Shown: positions 24,361 through 35,800, counted from the stretch's first letter. The stretch: 64,000 bases of DNA from Vicia villosa (GCF_029867415.1 NC_081183.1:15496404-15560403), one strand, 5' to 3'. Notes: a model not told the origin generated them from the letters alone. Translations and numbers: made by a program.

Positions 24361-26577
24361 TCAGCTTGTTTTCGATTGGATTCCACAAACCATATTAGCC
24401 GGAACAGCCACATCGATCATTTTGGGATATGACAAGTTAAGATCTGTCGCACAAATCCACAAACCAAATGTGCCATCATCAGTTAAATTAGACGCGCTAC
24501 AACATTTAACAAGGTTTTATGAAATTTCACTAGCACTTACTCGCCATGATGTTCTTGAAAGTTTCCTGCAGAAAAGGGATCAACATTTTCAATTGTGAGA
24601 TATTACATGAGCTGAGGCTAGTCGATTGAGCTTATAATTTATGGATGGAATCAAACATTACCTCATCTTTTGTTAGGCGTGGATTATACTGTATTTCCTC
24701 TCCGACCGTGGTAACCTAAAATAACAGTATTTGTATAAGCGAGTAAGCAACTCTACGAAAAATTTCGAGCAAAAGGCATAAAACGTTTCCTTACAGAGAA
24801 TCCTTTGTAGTCATGAGCCGGGTAGAGTAAGGTATCTTTAGGAAGTGTAAAAATCTGTTTCCAGAAAAAATGTGAAGTGACACTTTATCGATAACCAAAT
24901 TTTATAAACGAGAAATATCTTAATCAATTTTCACAAGTTGGCGATTTTAACAGAATACAGTACACAAGTAACACAACAAATTTTAAGTTCATGCCTGTGA
25001 ATGGACTGATTTGTAAAGATTCTCCGAACTCCCACCCTGCATAATAATCGATGTGAAATAGATATCAATAAATAACCTCGCAATGAAATTATAAAATAGC
25101 CGGTAAGATAGTAACATGTCTTTTGTTTAGATACAATTATTTGAAAACCGTTGAGAACTGAGAAGGATAGTCTAAACCTAAACAACATGTACCTGAAAGT
25201 CGGTCCTTCCACATCCGCGTATTAATAGGGTATCCCCTGTGAATGCCAGTCTAGGTTGAGGTTGATCAGGTCCATCTCCTGTAACATAGGTAAGGCAACC
25301 TAAAGTATGACCCGGAGTTGCACGAACCTACGATAATGACGCAGCATATAGTCATATAGAGAACCAGTCATTGTATTTACACAAAACAACGGAATGTAAT
25401 GCATCTTTGACATTTCGGTATTAGTATTGCAAAACAAAATAAGCAAAATCAATCTAGGCATGTAGCTGTAGATTTACCTCTAGATAAAGATCGCCGAAAC
25501 GGATTTTATCACCCTGTTCTACATAAACATCTGCTGTTGCACCACTTGCTTTTGAAATAACAGATTTTACATCAGGAACTTTGCTCTAGATAAATCAAGT
25601 GAAAAACAAAACCAAACTAAGTTACTACCACAACAAAGTTATTACAAATATCAACACATGATTAATTTAAGAGGCTAAGATAGTGATTTGATTTCGATTA
25701 GACCCTTTTTGGATAAACAACTCAATTAAGCGCTTATATCATATAAGTGCTTATGTACAAGGTATTCCTAACAAAAGATAAAATAAAGTCAAGCTGTTTT
25801 CATTTAAGCTATATGATGTTTTCTTAAACTATCTTGAGAGCTTTTGAAAATAAGCTGAAAAGAACTTATAGACAAGTAATAAGATGTTTTCAAAAGCTCT
25901 TCCAAACAGTATAACTAACAAGTATTTATGTCAATAATTCAAATCAGATCGAATAAGTCAATTCAAACAAACACTTGAAACAACATTTATTGCTCGAATC
26001 GAATAAGTCAATTCAAACAGACCCTTGGAAACATCACGATTCATCAATAAGTCTATATACTACATACTTACCTTGATGAGACCAGTTCCAGTAACATGAT
26101 CAGCATGAACATGTGTGTTCAAAGCATACACAAGCTTCAAACCTAATTCTTGAATCAGTGATAAGTCTCTATCCACTGTTTTATCAACAGGGTCAATCAA
26201 CTGAATTTTTCATAAAAAAAAAAAAAAAAAACTCAATTTTTCATCAATCATCAAAACAGAAGAAACCCATTATTCAACTCAACAAATAATCCCAACCCAC
26301 ATAAAAAAAATCCAAAAAATAATCAAACAGTGAAATAAAAATCAGATTTTTATAATCTCACAATTGCTGGTTTTTCAGTCTGTGATGCATCAGCAAGAAG
26401 GTAAGTGTAAGTAGATGACTCCTTTTCAAAAAGCTGACGAAACAAGAGGTTGGAAGAGGAAGAAGAAGAAGAAGAAGAGTAAGAAGCCATGTGTGATTTG
26501 AGTCTAGAAGAAAGAGGAGAAAATGAGGGTTTTGAAGGTAAAAGAGGGGTGAATTTGATGAATTGGAATTTGAGCAT
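24361..26577 (-). CDS. ETHE1: Persulfide dioxygenase ETHE1, mitochondrial
   Basis: Nine exons: 26362-26577, 26072-26200, 25478-25585, 25193-25327, 24995-25036, 24795-24854, 24662-24715, 24541-24565, 24361-24443. All in phase, 283 aa. It is a metallo-beta-lactamase-fold non-haem iron enzyme of the glyoxalase II family. It oxidises glutathione persulfide to sulfite and glutathione in mitochondrial cysteine and sulfide breakdown. The metal-binding THVHADH motif is at about residues 104-110; further metal or substrate sites are in [17 protein letters not shown] and YPAHDYKG. Residues 1-45 are Ser-rich and basic, fitting a mitochondrial transit peptide. The last exon gives [21 protein letters not shown], the usual plant C-terminus; reading through exon 8 instead would stop early at 24530. 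Intron 5 uses a GC donor (AG|GCATGA). A second in-frame ATG lies at residue 30 (26490). Confidence 0.96.
25701..26024. mobile_element. MITE in an ETHE1 intron, relative of 10951-11177
   Basis: Within intron 2 of ETHE1. Ends read GACCCTTTTTGGATAAACA and CAATTCAAACAGACCC. On the minus strand it aligns with the MITE in the L18a-like intron, sharing TGTTTGGAAGAGCTTTTG-like and TTTATTTTATCTTTTGTTA segments. One end carries a partial internal duplication of GAATAAGTCAATTCAAACA. Confidence 0.65.
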
Positions 26578-29435
26578 TGTGGTGGTTGGAATTGGGTTAT
26601 ATATAGTATAGTATTAGAGATTGAGATGAGAGATAGGAGATGAAAGAGAGGAATGAGTGACGATGTTGTTGATGTTAGGGGGTGAATATAATAATAATTA
26701 GGAGTGGAGTTGATGAATTCTATTGTATGAAGAGGACATAGGCAAGGTTGTTGACAGAATGGAGAGAAGAGAAGACAGAGAAATCAATATGAAATCCAAA
26801 TTGGTAGTTGTGTGATCGTAGTGTCCAATATCATTATACAATTGTTATAGGGGATAGTGAATGGTGAGTGAGAACAGGGGATTAGGGGGAGTAAATGAAT
26901 ATTCTCATCTACTTTTAATATAATAAAGTACATGACATATGAAATTCTTTTATTATCCCTCTAATCACCAATTTGAGGGTGATATTCGGGGACAAAACCG
27001 TAATTGGATCTCCTTTAATATTTTAATTAAAAATATATATTCTTTAATCATTGTATACCCTTTCAATTGTCCATTTTATTTTCCATCATTAATACTAACG
27101 TGGGGTTTTTGTATTGGAATTGTGCAAATCTTCTTGGATACAGCAAAACCTCCTCCACGCTTTTTCTCTTTGGTTTTTGAAAAACCCTTAAACTTTTTCT
27201 CATTGATCTATATATATTATGGCTTTTGATTTCAACCTGCAAACCCTAAATTACAAACCATTACATTTGACCCATCTTCCTATTCTATTACCCCCATCGA
27301 TTTTAACATGTCCCTTTCATTCCTTGATTTCATTCTCCACACATTGAAGGTTCGTCAAAATCCTGCATCTTCCATTCATAGTTTTTCTTTAATTTCTAAA
27401 ATCATTATCAAGTTGCAAATCAAAAGGTATCTTCTTTTTTATTCGATAATAATAACAATCAATTATTTTATCAAACTACAAAATTCAATTGATAATTTTT
27501 TCTTCAATTTTTCAACTTTAGGTTATGGTTCTTTATCTAACCCCGAATTTTATCATTTCTTTGAACATGGTTGTGGATTCAACAATTTCGGTAAAGACGC
27601 AAAAGCACTTCGATTCATAGAATAAATGACTCAAAAGGCCGATGTCCTTCAATAAAGGGTACTGGGTGAGATTTAAACTTTGCATTTTTGGATTTTTCAG
27701 ATCTGAATTCTAAACTTTACATGCTTGCATTTTTTGATTTTTTTTTCAATTTTTCAAGTATATGCACGTTGTTAAAATATATATTGTACTGTTACATGTT
27801 GTTACAGTTTTTTATTAATGTTGATCGTATTTTCTGGATGGATTTGTGTTGCTGTCTTGATATTGGAGAGTTATTTTTCCAAGTTGCTGTCATGAATTTT
27901 AATCCAGAACTTTCATCAATAATATAGCAAGTTTGAATTACTTTAGGAAAATTTCCCAGGTTTAATGTTCGATTTATTTTTGGTAAGATTTATTTTGTTT
28001 ACTTTTTCATTTTCAATCTTTCTTTTCTCCTCCTTGAGATTCTTTATTTTTTATTTGTCATTCGTTTTCTTTTCTTAGGTTTAATGCTTCAAATTAAGTT
28101 AGCTTTGCTTATACGCAGTTTAAAAGGTTTTCACTTTGCTTAACAATTTTATAGATTGAAGAGATAGAGCACGGGGAAGACTGAAGATATTGTCTTATCT
28201 AAGATTTTTGAGTTCCCAAATTACTTATATTTTTCAACATTGATTGTTACCCGTATGTTTTTCCTCTGTAGACATTGTTTAAAAAAGTTATGGTTTTTTT
28301 TTAAGGAAAGAGTTGGACTTTATATAGTGGTGTTTGCTAAAGGTTTGATTATTTTTTTGACAGAAAATAGTTTTTGAATCAGGAGGGGAGCATTGTGGTT
28401 TTTGTTTATATCACTCCAGATTGTTTTTTCCATTACTCTGTTTGATATACACACAAGTAGAATGATTTAATTGTTTATTTATTTTTTTTGTGAGATATAT
28501 GATTTTCACTACTATGTCATTCTATCTTTGTTTCTCTTTTTTATCTTATAATTTTTTGTATTGAAAATATTGGACTATTTAAGTTTTTTTGCATTTCTAA
28601 TTTAATAAAGTCCTAATTTCCTGATAATTCCCTCCCTTTCCCAGTTCCAGCAGTTCCAAACTTCCAATTCATTCTAAATAATTATATTGATATGTTGCTT
28701 ACAAAGTTGGTTAAAGATATTTTGTTGATTTGGTATTACATTGAGATCTATGCAGTAATGCTATGGTATGGCTAGCCTAGGAAAAACGTGTCAGCCTACT
28801 AATGTGAAAACATGTAGAATTTGTTATTATCTAAAAGTTGTATTTAGTTAATTATAGATAATTATTCTCAATTTTAATTATTATATTTCCCATTAGTAGT
28901 TTTAAATAATTAAACTAAAATAATCAAAATAATAAAATACAATAACTATTGATAATTGAGAAGTTTGAAATATCACATTTAATGAGGGCAATTACAATTG
29001 ATATTCACGTGAAAAAAATATTAGTAAAAAAATGTTGAATTATTCCACTTCCATTGAGTTTTTGGTGACTCACCATCACATTTCATGTGCATAAACCAAA
29101 CCAATTCCAACGCCATTTTGCAATCATTCTCTTACATTCATAACCCTTCAAATTATTATGTTCTCAACACAACTCTCTAAATTACACAACAACAAATTTT
29201 TTGAGACCATGGTATAATCAAATCGATCATCAATAATAATAATAATAATAATAATAACTAATGAATTATAAAATAATATTTATAATTTGACATAATAACT
29301 TAATACTATATATATGCAAATTAAAATCTGAACTTTTAATAATTGTAATTATAATTGTAATTATAATATTTATTTAAGAAAAGAAAATATATTTATTTTT
29401 AAGTATGACATTTACTATTATAATAACCTATGATA
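26578..29435. other. Long gene-free stretch upstream of ETHE1
   Basis: No protein gene supported. The first few hundred bases hold the ETHE1 promoter on the minus strand. Around 27100-27350 the plus strand looks like a gene leader: C-rich coding-like text with ATG at 27220, a 42-codon frame, and AAG|GTTCG near 27348. No family or downstream exon is recognisable. The rest (27700-29400) is T-rich and AT-rich, with an AAT run near 29238-29258. Confidence 0.35.
26598..26605 (-). promoter_or_regulatory. Possible TATA box upstream of ETHE1
   Basis: TATATATA lies only 21-28 bp above the first ATG (26577). Plant transcription usually starts about 30 bp beyond a TATA box. If this is the true one, many transcripts would begin at or after the first ATG and favour the second ATG at 26490. 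Not proven; other AT-rich sites exist upstream. Confidence 0.35.
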
Positions 29436-29694
29436 CTCATAAAAAATGAGATCATTTATAATAAATCTAGGGTTAAATAAGTTTTTGGTCCCTATAAATA
29501 TTGCAGTTTCATTTTTAGTCCCTCCTGGGTTTTGGCAACGGTTTTAGCTAGTTTTGACAACGGTTTTTTTGTAAAAACCGTTGCCTAAAGACAAGGAGGG
29601 ACTAAAAATGAAAATTGTATTATTTATAGGGACCAAAAACTTATTTAACCCATAAATCTACTCATAAAAAATGAGATCATTTATAATAAATCTA
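29436..29694. repeat. 34-bp direct repeat flanking a MITE
   Basis: Identical 34-bp copies at 29436-29469 and 29661-29694 (starting CTCATAAAAAATGAGATC). The only sequence between them is the MITE plus its 9-bp target duplication, so before insertion the two copies were in perfect head-to-tail tandem. Confidence 0.9.
29470..29651. mobile_element. MULE-type MITE (GGGTTAAATAAG ends)
   Basis: 182 bp, almost a perfect hairpin: starts GGGTTAAATAAGTTTTTGGT, ends with its reverse complement, inverted match over about 55 bp. An exact 9-bp target duplication ATAAATCTA (29461-29469 and 29652-29660) fits Mutator-type transposition. The centre contains two copies of a CAACGGTTTT motif. No coding sequence. 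Confidence 0.92.
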
Positions 29695-31859
29695 TTAATT
29701 GATTGCTATAATAAATCAATTAATGCCCTTCAAAGGACCCAATAGAGGTAGGTAGTAGTTGTAGGTGATAATAATTAATCGTCTTTTTTAATTATTTGTG
29801 ATTGTGTTTAGGTGATAATAATTCATTTTATAGGTAATTGTAGGTAATTATTAGTTGTATCGACAAGGCTAAATTCATTTTATAGAAAGTTTTATGAAAA
29901 TATCATTGGGAATATGTAGTTTTAGGTGATAATAATTAATAAGTCTTTTTTAATATTTGCAATTGTTACTGTTTTTTAAGAAATTATTCATCTACTATTA
30001 TAATAACTACTATCATAATATTATTTATCTATGTGATATGGGGCCAATAATAATATATTTATTTTATATTAAATAGAGTGAGATCTTTTTGTGTCATATC
30101 TTTTTATTCCATTTGTCAGTATAGTTTTTGTTTAATACTAATTATAAAATTATATTAGTCTACTTTTAATATGGGTAATGGTAAATATATTTATTATAAT
30201 AAATATATTTATGGTAATAAATTCATTATACCCATAATAAATTTATGGTAATGGTAAATGAGACCTAAATAAACAAAATTTATCTTAAAAAAAATGATAA
30301 AACAATCTATTTATGAAATAACCATCTTATTTGTAAAAAAAATATTCTAAAATATATATAAAAAGAGAGAGTCCATTTTTTAAAAATTTACTCTTTATTA
30401 TAAAATAACTATCTTATTTGTAAAAAAATTAAGAGAAATAATTATTTAATATAATATTCATTTCAATTACATAAATTTTGTTTTTTTCCCAAATTCAATT
30501 ACAAATAAAAATATACTATGTCAACTAATATATTACAGGTAAAATATATAAAAAGCCTATAATATAAAATTTCTTAAATTTTAAGATAGTATATTTATTT
30601 TCAAAGTAATCATTAAGAGGTAGTACCATAATTACCTATTATAAGTTTTACTAAAAAAAAAAAGCCTATTATACCTTTTACTAAAAACCCTATTTTAATA
30701 ATTTTATTTATTGCAAATCATTCATTAACGTATTGATAAAACCAAATTCATTATGATCTGCCTCCACAATTTCTTGGGAAACCTACACACCTCTTTTACC
30801 GTAAAATCTTCAAATTCCAAGATGCTTCAACGATTTTCAATCCAACTGCATTGTGTTATGTTCCAACTTTTTTAATTTTCCTATTTACAATAGTTCACTA
30901 TTCTCTTTCATCGTGGTTCTATATATGCAATCATACTTATCAAGCATCCATTCAGATATCAACCGATTATTATATGTAAGACAACCACTATTAATAATTG
31001 TTTCGTTTGGCCTACATTTATTTATTCACTACATATCATAATCATTGTTGTTGTTTAATTTTTTTATTTGAAGTTATATCAACGAAATGAATATTTTTAA
31101 TATTATTTATTTATTAACAAAATAACTAATTTTTTTCAATAAAATATTAATCATCTTTTTTAATTAGAATATATTTATCTCTACCTTCCTTACAGTACCT
31201 TAGTACCTTGAGATAATTGGAGACCTAGAAAATCATATAATCAAAATTATAAAATGACTAAATTTTTATCGGCCAATATAATCATTTAATTTTATTATTT
31301 ATTATAATCAATGTTGTTGTTTAATTTTTTTTATTTGAATGAATTATTTATTGATCAATAAATCAAATAATAAAATAATTATCAAATAATTATATATTTT
31401 AATGAATTATTTATTGATCAATAAATCAAATAATTAACTTATTGTCAGAATTGCTTCATTAATCTAAACTACTAACAATAATACTATATAATAATACTAA
31501 ATATAGTTTTATCTATGAACATTATTTATTTTTTTATGTTATTTTTAAAAATATATATAATATATTAATTATAATTAAAGATACTATTAAAATATAATAA
31601 AAGATATTAAAAACTTCAATTATCAAAAAAATGTTAGCAATTTTTTATGATAAAATTTAATATTTATACTAAAAAAAATGCTATTAATATTTTTTTTTAC
31701 AAAAAAAAAAACATGATAGAATTATGATGTATAAATACATAAATTTCTTATGAAAAACATACATTTTTCGATTGACCGAAACTACTTATAAAATTACATT
31801 TAACATCAGACAATTATGATTGATGAATACATAATTTCTTATATAAAAAAATTGTTATT
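29695..31859. other. Gene-free AT-rich stretch
   Basis: No gene seen. The short frame at 30853-31041 is probably chance. It holds simple AT/TAA sequence and one 33-bp direct repeat (31338-31433). Confidence 0.45.
31338..31433. repeat. 33-bp direct repeat containing an 18-bp palindrome
   Basis: Identical 33-bp copies at 31338-31370 and 31401-31433. Each contains the perfect palindrome ATTTATTGATCAATAAAT. Confidence 0.85.
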
Positions 31860-32626
31860 CTTTTTGTATTTTATATACATTTTTAACCATCACTATATTA
31901 TATTAATTTACTATTTATAATGACATTGTATGAACCGTGTGAACGCACGGGTAAATGATTTCTTAACTATTTTCTTTATTTTTCTTTATTTTTCGACGGG
32001 ACAAAGCTACTTAATGTGTATATATTTTATTTACATTTTTAACCATCATTATATTATATTTATTTACAACTGTGATAGATAAATACTTAATTATTTCCTT
32101 TATTTTTTATATGTACATATTAACCTATAACTGATATTTTTGAAAAAATAAATCTATTAAATATATTGAAATTTTTATTTAAAATAAGTAAAAAGATTTC
32201 AAATGCTTATAATAAGATAGGGGTATGAGTGACAATAAACAAAATTTGGACAAAAAAGTTTGGTACCTGTTACCAAATCAAATAAATATAATCACATATA
32301 TTATATTTATTTATTATTTATAATATTGTGCAATACGTGCGAACGCACGGGTACATGACTACTCACGATAGATTATAACTATATTGTATGATGTGTGCAA
32401 ACGCACGGGTAGATGACTACTTAATTATTTTATTTATTTTTTCTACTAAAGTATATATTTCTAACTAGATTAAATTAATATTTATTTGATAATTATAATT
32501 TCAAATGTTTTTTATTTTTAATTTGTGTATCTTTTATATATATATTTATTAACCATCATTATATATTTATTTATTGTTTAAGTCGACTTTGCGTGAACCG
32601 TGCGAATGCACGGGTCCTTTACTAGT
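31860..32626 (+). mobile_element. Helitron-like 3' end with repeated hairpins
   Basis: Four copies of a GC-rich hairpin of type CCGTGCGAAYGCACGG stand out of the AT-rich surroundings, at 31935-31950, about 32336-32350, about 32392-32409 and 32598-32613. The last is followed by GGTCCTTTA and CTAGT (32622-32626), then T, matching Helitron 3' ends (hairpin, then CTRRT, insertion before T). Upstream of three copies is a shared AACCATCATTATA segment. The 5' TC end and any Rep/helicase gene were not found. Confidence 0.6.
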
Positions 32627-34189
32627 TTAGGATGAAAGGAAAAAAAATTAGATAAGGTTGGGCCCTCTCAATGTGATACAGGAACAAGTACAAGATTTTA
32701 GATACAATGTTTATATACTTAGATAGAGCAAACTCACGTAAAAATGTAAAAGTGTAGAATTTTAAAAAGATTTTAGGGTTGTTAGAATGATAGAGCACTG
32801 ATGGTGAGAAGTTATGTATTTAGTGTTTTTTTATAATAAATTAGATTTTTTCTGAGTTCTAAATTAATGTATTTATAGAGCTTTCGGGTGCTAGATAGGT
32901 GAGAGAAGTCAAGCCCACTTCATCCACCTTTCCCGTTAGTCCGCCCAGTGGTGAACGGTTCTTTTACTCACTAATAGGGAGGAGGACTTACCAAGCCCAC
33001 TTTAACGGTCTCTTCGGATCGAGTATTTTAGCCTAAGCCCAACAATGTGGCTTCGTCCTTCTTTAGGCTACCTCGAGTCCTTCTTTGAGCTACCTTAAGG
33101 TAGCCTTTCTTTGGCCACCTCTGATCTGACCCTTCATTGGGACCTCGAGGCAATACTTCTTTGAGATGCCTCTATATAGCCTTTTTGTGGACAACTTGAA
33201 GGCACCTCGAGCTCCTCTTGGGGCAACTTCGAGGTAGTTATCCTTTTGACTACCTTGAGTAACTACCTTGAGGTAGCCCTTCTTTGGAAGATCTCGAGGT
33301 AGCCCTTCTGTGGGTGTTGTTCCTTTTGGATTGGTTGCACTATGCAAAACAACATAATTTGTTCAAGATGTTTTTATGAAGAAGGACAAGTATGTTGTTA
33401 TGTGCGGAGGTTTTTCAGTTGATTGGAGCGCGCTCTTATGTTGTTGTGTGTAACAAGGATTGTTGCTATCTTTTAGCAATATGATTTATTTATTATTTAA
33501 TTAGCTTAAATTTAAATCACAGAGATTTACATTGGAATTCAATCAAATCAAATCTTTTCATTAAAGTTGTTTTAGAGAAACAAATCTTAACTGAATCTCT
33601 ATCATATTTGAACGTGATCATTGTCTATATCCAAAGAGAAAAGCCCAAGTGTTGATTGGTATACATAGAAACTCATTCCATGTCTTGAAAACCACAAGCT
33701 TGAGTGATGATTTGTGTTTTAGGCTGAGTCATTGTTTGTGTTAATTGTACACCACATTATGGCTTCATTCATATCATAAGGCATAATATTTGGTTTGTTT
33801 AGTTGAGTTGTAATTCAACATTGATAACTTTGATTATTGTTGTTGATCAGTAGGGTTAGTGATTGAAAGAAAGTGAGAGGGGGTTCTCATATTTAGGGGG
33901 AGTCTTAAATAGAAAGACACTAGGGCATAATTAAGAAGAGGGGCATTGAACAAGGGACTTGTTCATCTAAGACACATTGTACTAATTCTATTGAAGATTG
34001 AATTTCATTTCTTAGCCTAGATGTCCCTAGATGTAGGTGTGGTTTGCACTGAATTGAGTTAACAATTATTGTGCTCTTTGTTGTTTTTCTGCTTCATCAT
34101 CTTGTATGAATTAAACTGTCATATATGAGTTGGACAACTCATCCCGGACATATGGTCCAACAACTGTCCCCTGAGGAATAAAATTTCAA
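32627..34189. other. Unassigned retroelement-like flank
   Basis: No gene. It ends directly before a copia primer-binding-site-like sequence, so the distal part (about 33400-34187) may be a diverged LTR or leader; LTR ends were not recognised. The proximal part holds the degenerate GAGGTAGCC repeats listed separately. Confidence 0.4.
33050..33325. repeat. Degenerate tandem CTCGAGGTAGCCCTTCTTTGG repeats
   Basis: About eight to ten imperfect 20-30-bp units built on ACCTCGAGGTAGCCCTTCTT. The open minus-strand frame across them (33090-33347) is a by-product of the repeats, not a gene. Confidence 0.65.
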
Positions 34190-35073
34190 TTGACATCAGA
34201 GCAGACACCCTGTTCTATTTGGGTGAGCTCTAGGGAAGATTTTTTTGTTCAAATGGACAATACTAAGGATGGAGGGTCTGTCAATAGATCACCTGTTTTT
34301 GATGACACCAATTATGACTAATGGAAAACTAAGATGGTTGCCTTTCTTAAATCAATAGACAACAAAACTTGGAAGGTTGTGATTAAATGTTAGAAACACT
34401 GTGTGATTACTTCTTAAGATGTTATAATAAGTTTGAAGCTTGAAGATGATTGGTTCAAAGATGAAGATGATAAAGCTCTTGCAAATGACAAAGTCTTGAA
34501 TGCTATATTCAACGGTGTTGACAAAAACATGTTCAAACTAATCACATATACTAAAGCTAAAGAGGCTTGAGAGACTCTCAAGATTGCTCATGAAGGCACG
34601 TACAAAGTGCGTATGTCAAGATTGCAATTTCTCACAACAAAGTTAGAGAATTTGAGAATGGTGGAAGATGAATCCATATCTGATTTTAGTATCAGACTTC
34701 GGGACATTGCCAACAATTCATTTGCCTTGGGAAGAAGATGTCAGAAGAGAAACTGGTCAGAAAAATCTTTAGATCTTTGCCCAAGAAATTTGACACGAAG
34801 GTAACAACTATTGATGAAGCTTAAGATTTAAGCACCTTGAAGGTTGATGAACTTGTAACGCTTCAGTTTGCTTTCAGGATAGCAGACTGACCACACAAAT
34901 CGACACGGGTCTTTTCAGCATGCTTTATCCCCACTCATTCGATTTTTGGGAAACTTCCTAGCAGGCTAGCCATCCAAATACTACTCCAAGTCAAGAATGC
35001 TTAACTATGAAGTTCGAATTTGTTAGACAACCAAAAAGAAGACGCATCTTGTTGTATAAGTAGTACAAATCAA
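34190..35073 (+). mobile_element. Copia gag remnant ending in a Cassandra-like LTR, copy 1
   Basis: A primer-binding-site-like TTGACATCAGAGC (34190-34202) is followed at 34253 by a copia gag frame starting MDNTKDGGS, with DWFKDEDDKALANDK, NAIFNGVDKNMFKLI and ETLKIAHEGTYKVRMSRLQFL in the usual gag order. It is broken by several stops and a frame change near 34737. Directly after it, at 34854, TGTAACG starts a segment of about 220 bp resembling the Cassandra TRIM LTR, including a 5S rRNA-like stretch (about 34948-35025, antisense). Confidence 0.75.
34854..35073 (-). mobile_element. Cassandra-like LTR with 5S rRNA-like segment
   Basis: Plus strand carries GGGAAACTTCC, CATCCAAATACTACTCCAAG and GCTTAACTATGAAGTTC in the order and spacing of the reverse complement of plant 5S rRNA (which has GGAAGTCC, GGATGGG and GAAGTTAAGC). 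Cassandra terminal-repeat retrotransposons carry 5S-derived sequence in their LTRs. It is diverged in the internal promoter region, so it is not a functional 5S gene. Confidence 0.7.
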
Positions 35074-35800
35074 TTGACATCAGAGCAGGCACCCTGTTTT
35101 GTTTGAGTGAGCTCCGGGGAAGGTATTTTTTGTTCAAATGGACAATACTAAGGATGAAGGGTCAGTTAATAGACCACATGTTTTGGATGACACCAATTAG
35201 GACTATTGAAAAACTAAGATGGTTGTCTTTCTTAAATCCATAAACAACAAAACTTGGAAGACTGCGATTAAATGTTGGAAACATCCCATGATTATTTCTT
35301 AAGATGTTACAATAAGTTTGAAGCCTGAAGCTGATTGGTTCAAAGATGAAAATGTTGAAGCTTTTGCAAATGACAAAGCCTTGAATGCTATATTCAACGA
35401 TATTGACATAAACATGTTCAAACTAATCAACACATATATTGAAGCTAAAGAGGTTTGAGAGACTCTCAAGACTGCTTATAAAGGCACATCCAAAGTGCAT
35501 ATGTCAATGTTGCAACTTCTCACAAATAACTTTGAGAATCCGAGAATGATGGAAGATGAACCCATATCTGGTTTTAGTATCATACTTCGGGACATTGCCA
35601 ACAATTCATTTGTCTTGGGAGAAAAGGTGTCAGAAGAGAAAATGGTGAGAAAATCCTCATATATTTGCCTAAGAAGTTTGATATGAAGGTAACAACTATT
35701 GAAGAAGCTTAAGATTTAAGCACCTTGAAGATTGATGAACTTGTAACGCCCTAGTTTGCTTTCAAGATTACCGACTGATTTCACAAGAGTCTTAATCAAT
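35074..35800 (+). mobile_element. Copia gag remnant plus Cassandra-like LTR start, copy 2
   Basis: A second copy of the unit at 34190-35073: primer-binding-site-like TTGACATCAGAGC at 35074-35086, gag ATG at 35138, the same gag landmarks, and the same junction to TGTAACGCC at 35742. The LTR part is truncated after about 60 bp. The copies are clearly alike but carry different point changes; both are inactive. Confidence 0.75.

Noticed and set aside
24530..24565. ETHE1 ending at the TAG at 24530
   Set aside because: The donor GTAAGT at 24540 joins in phase to the conserved C-terminal exon at 24361-24443.
33090..33347. 85-codon minus-strand open frame
   Set aside because: It is a by-product of degenerate CTCGAGGTAGCC repeats; no family or gene structure.
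34948..35025. 5S rRNA gene
   Set aside because: Diverged promoter region, embedded in an LTR-like segment; fits a Cassandra-type LTR.
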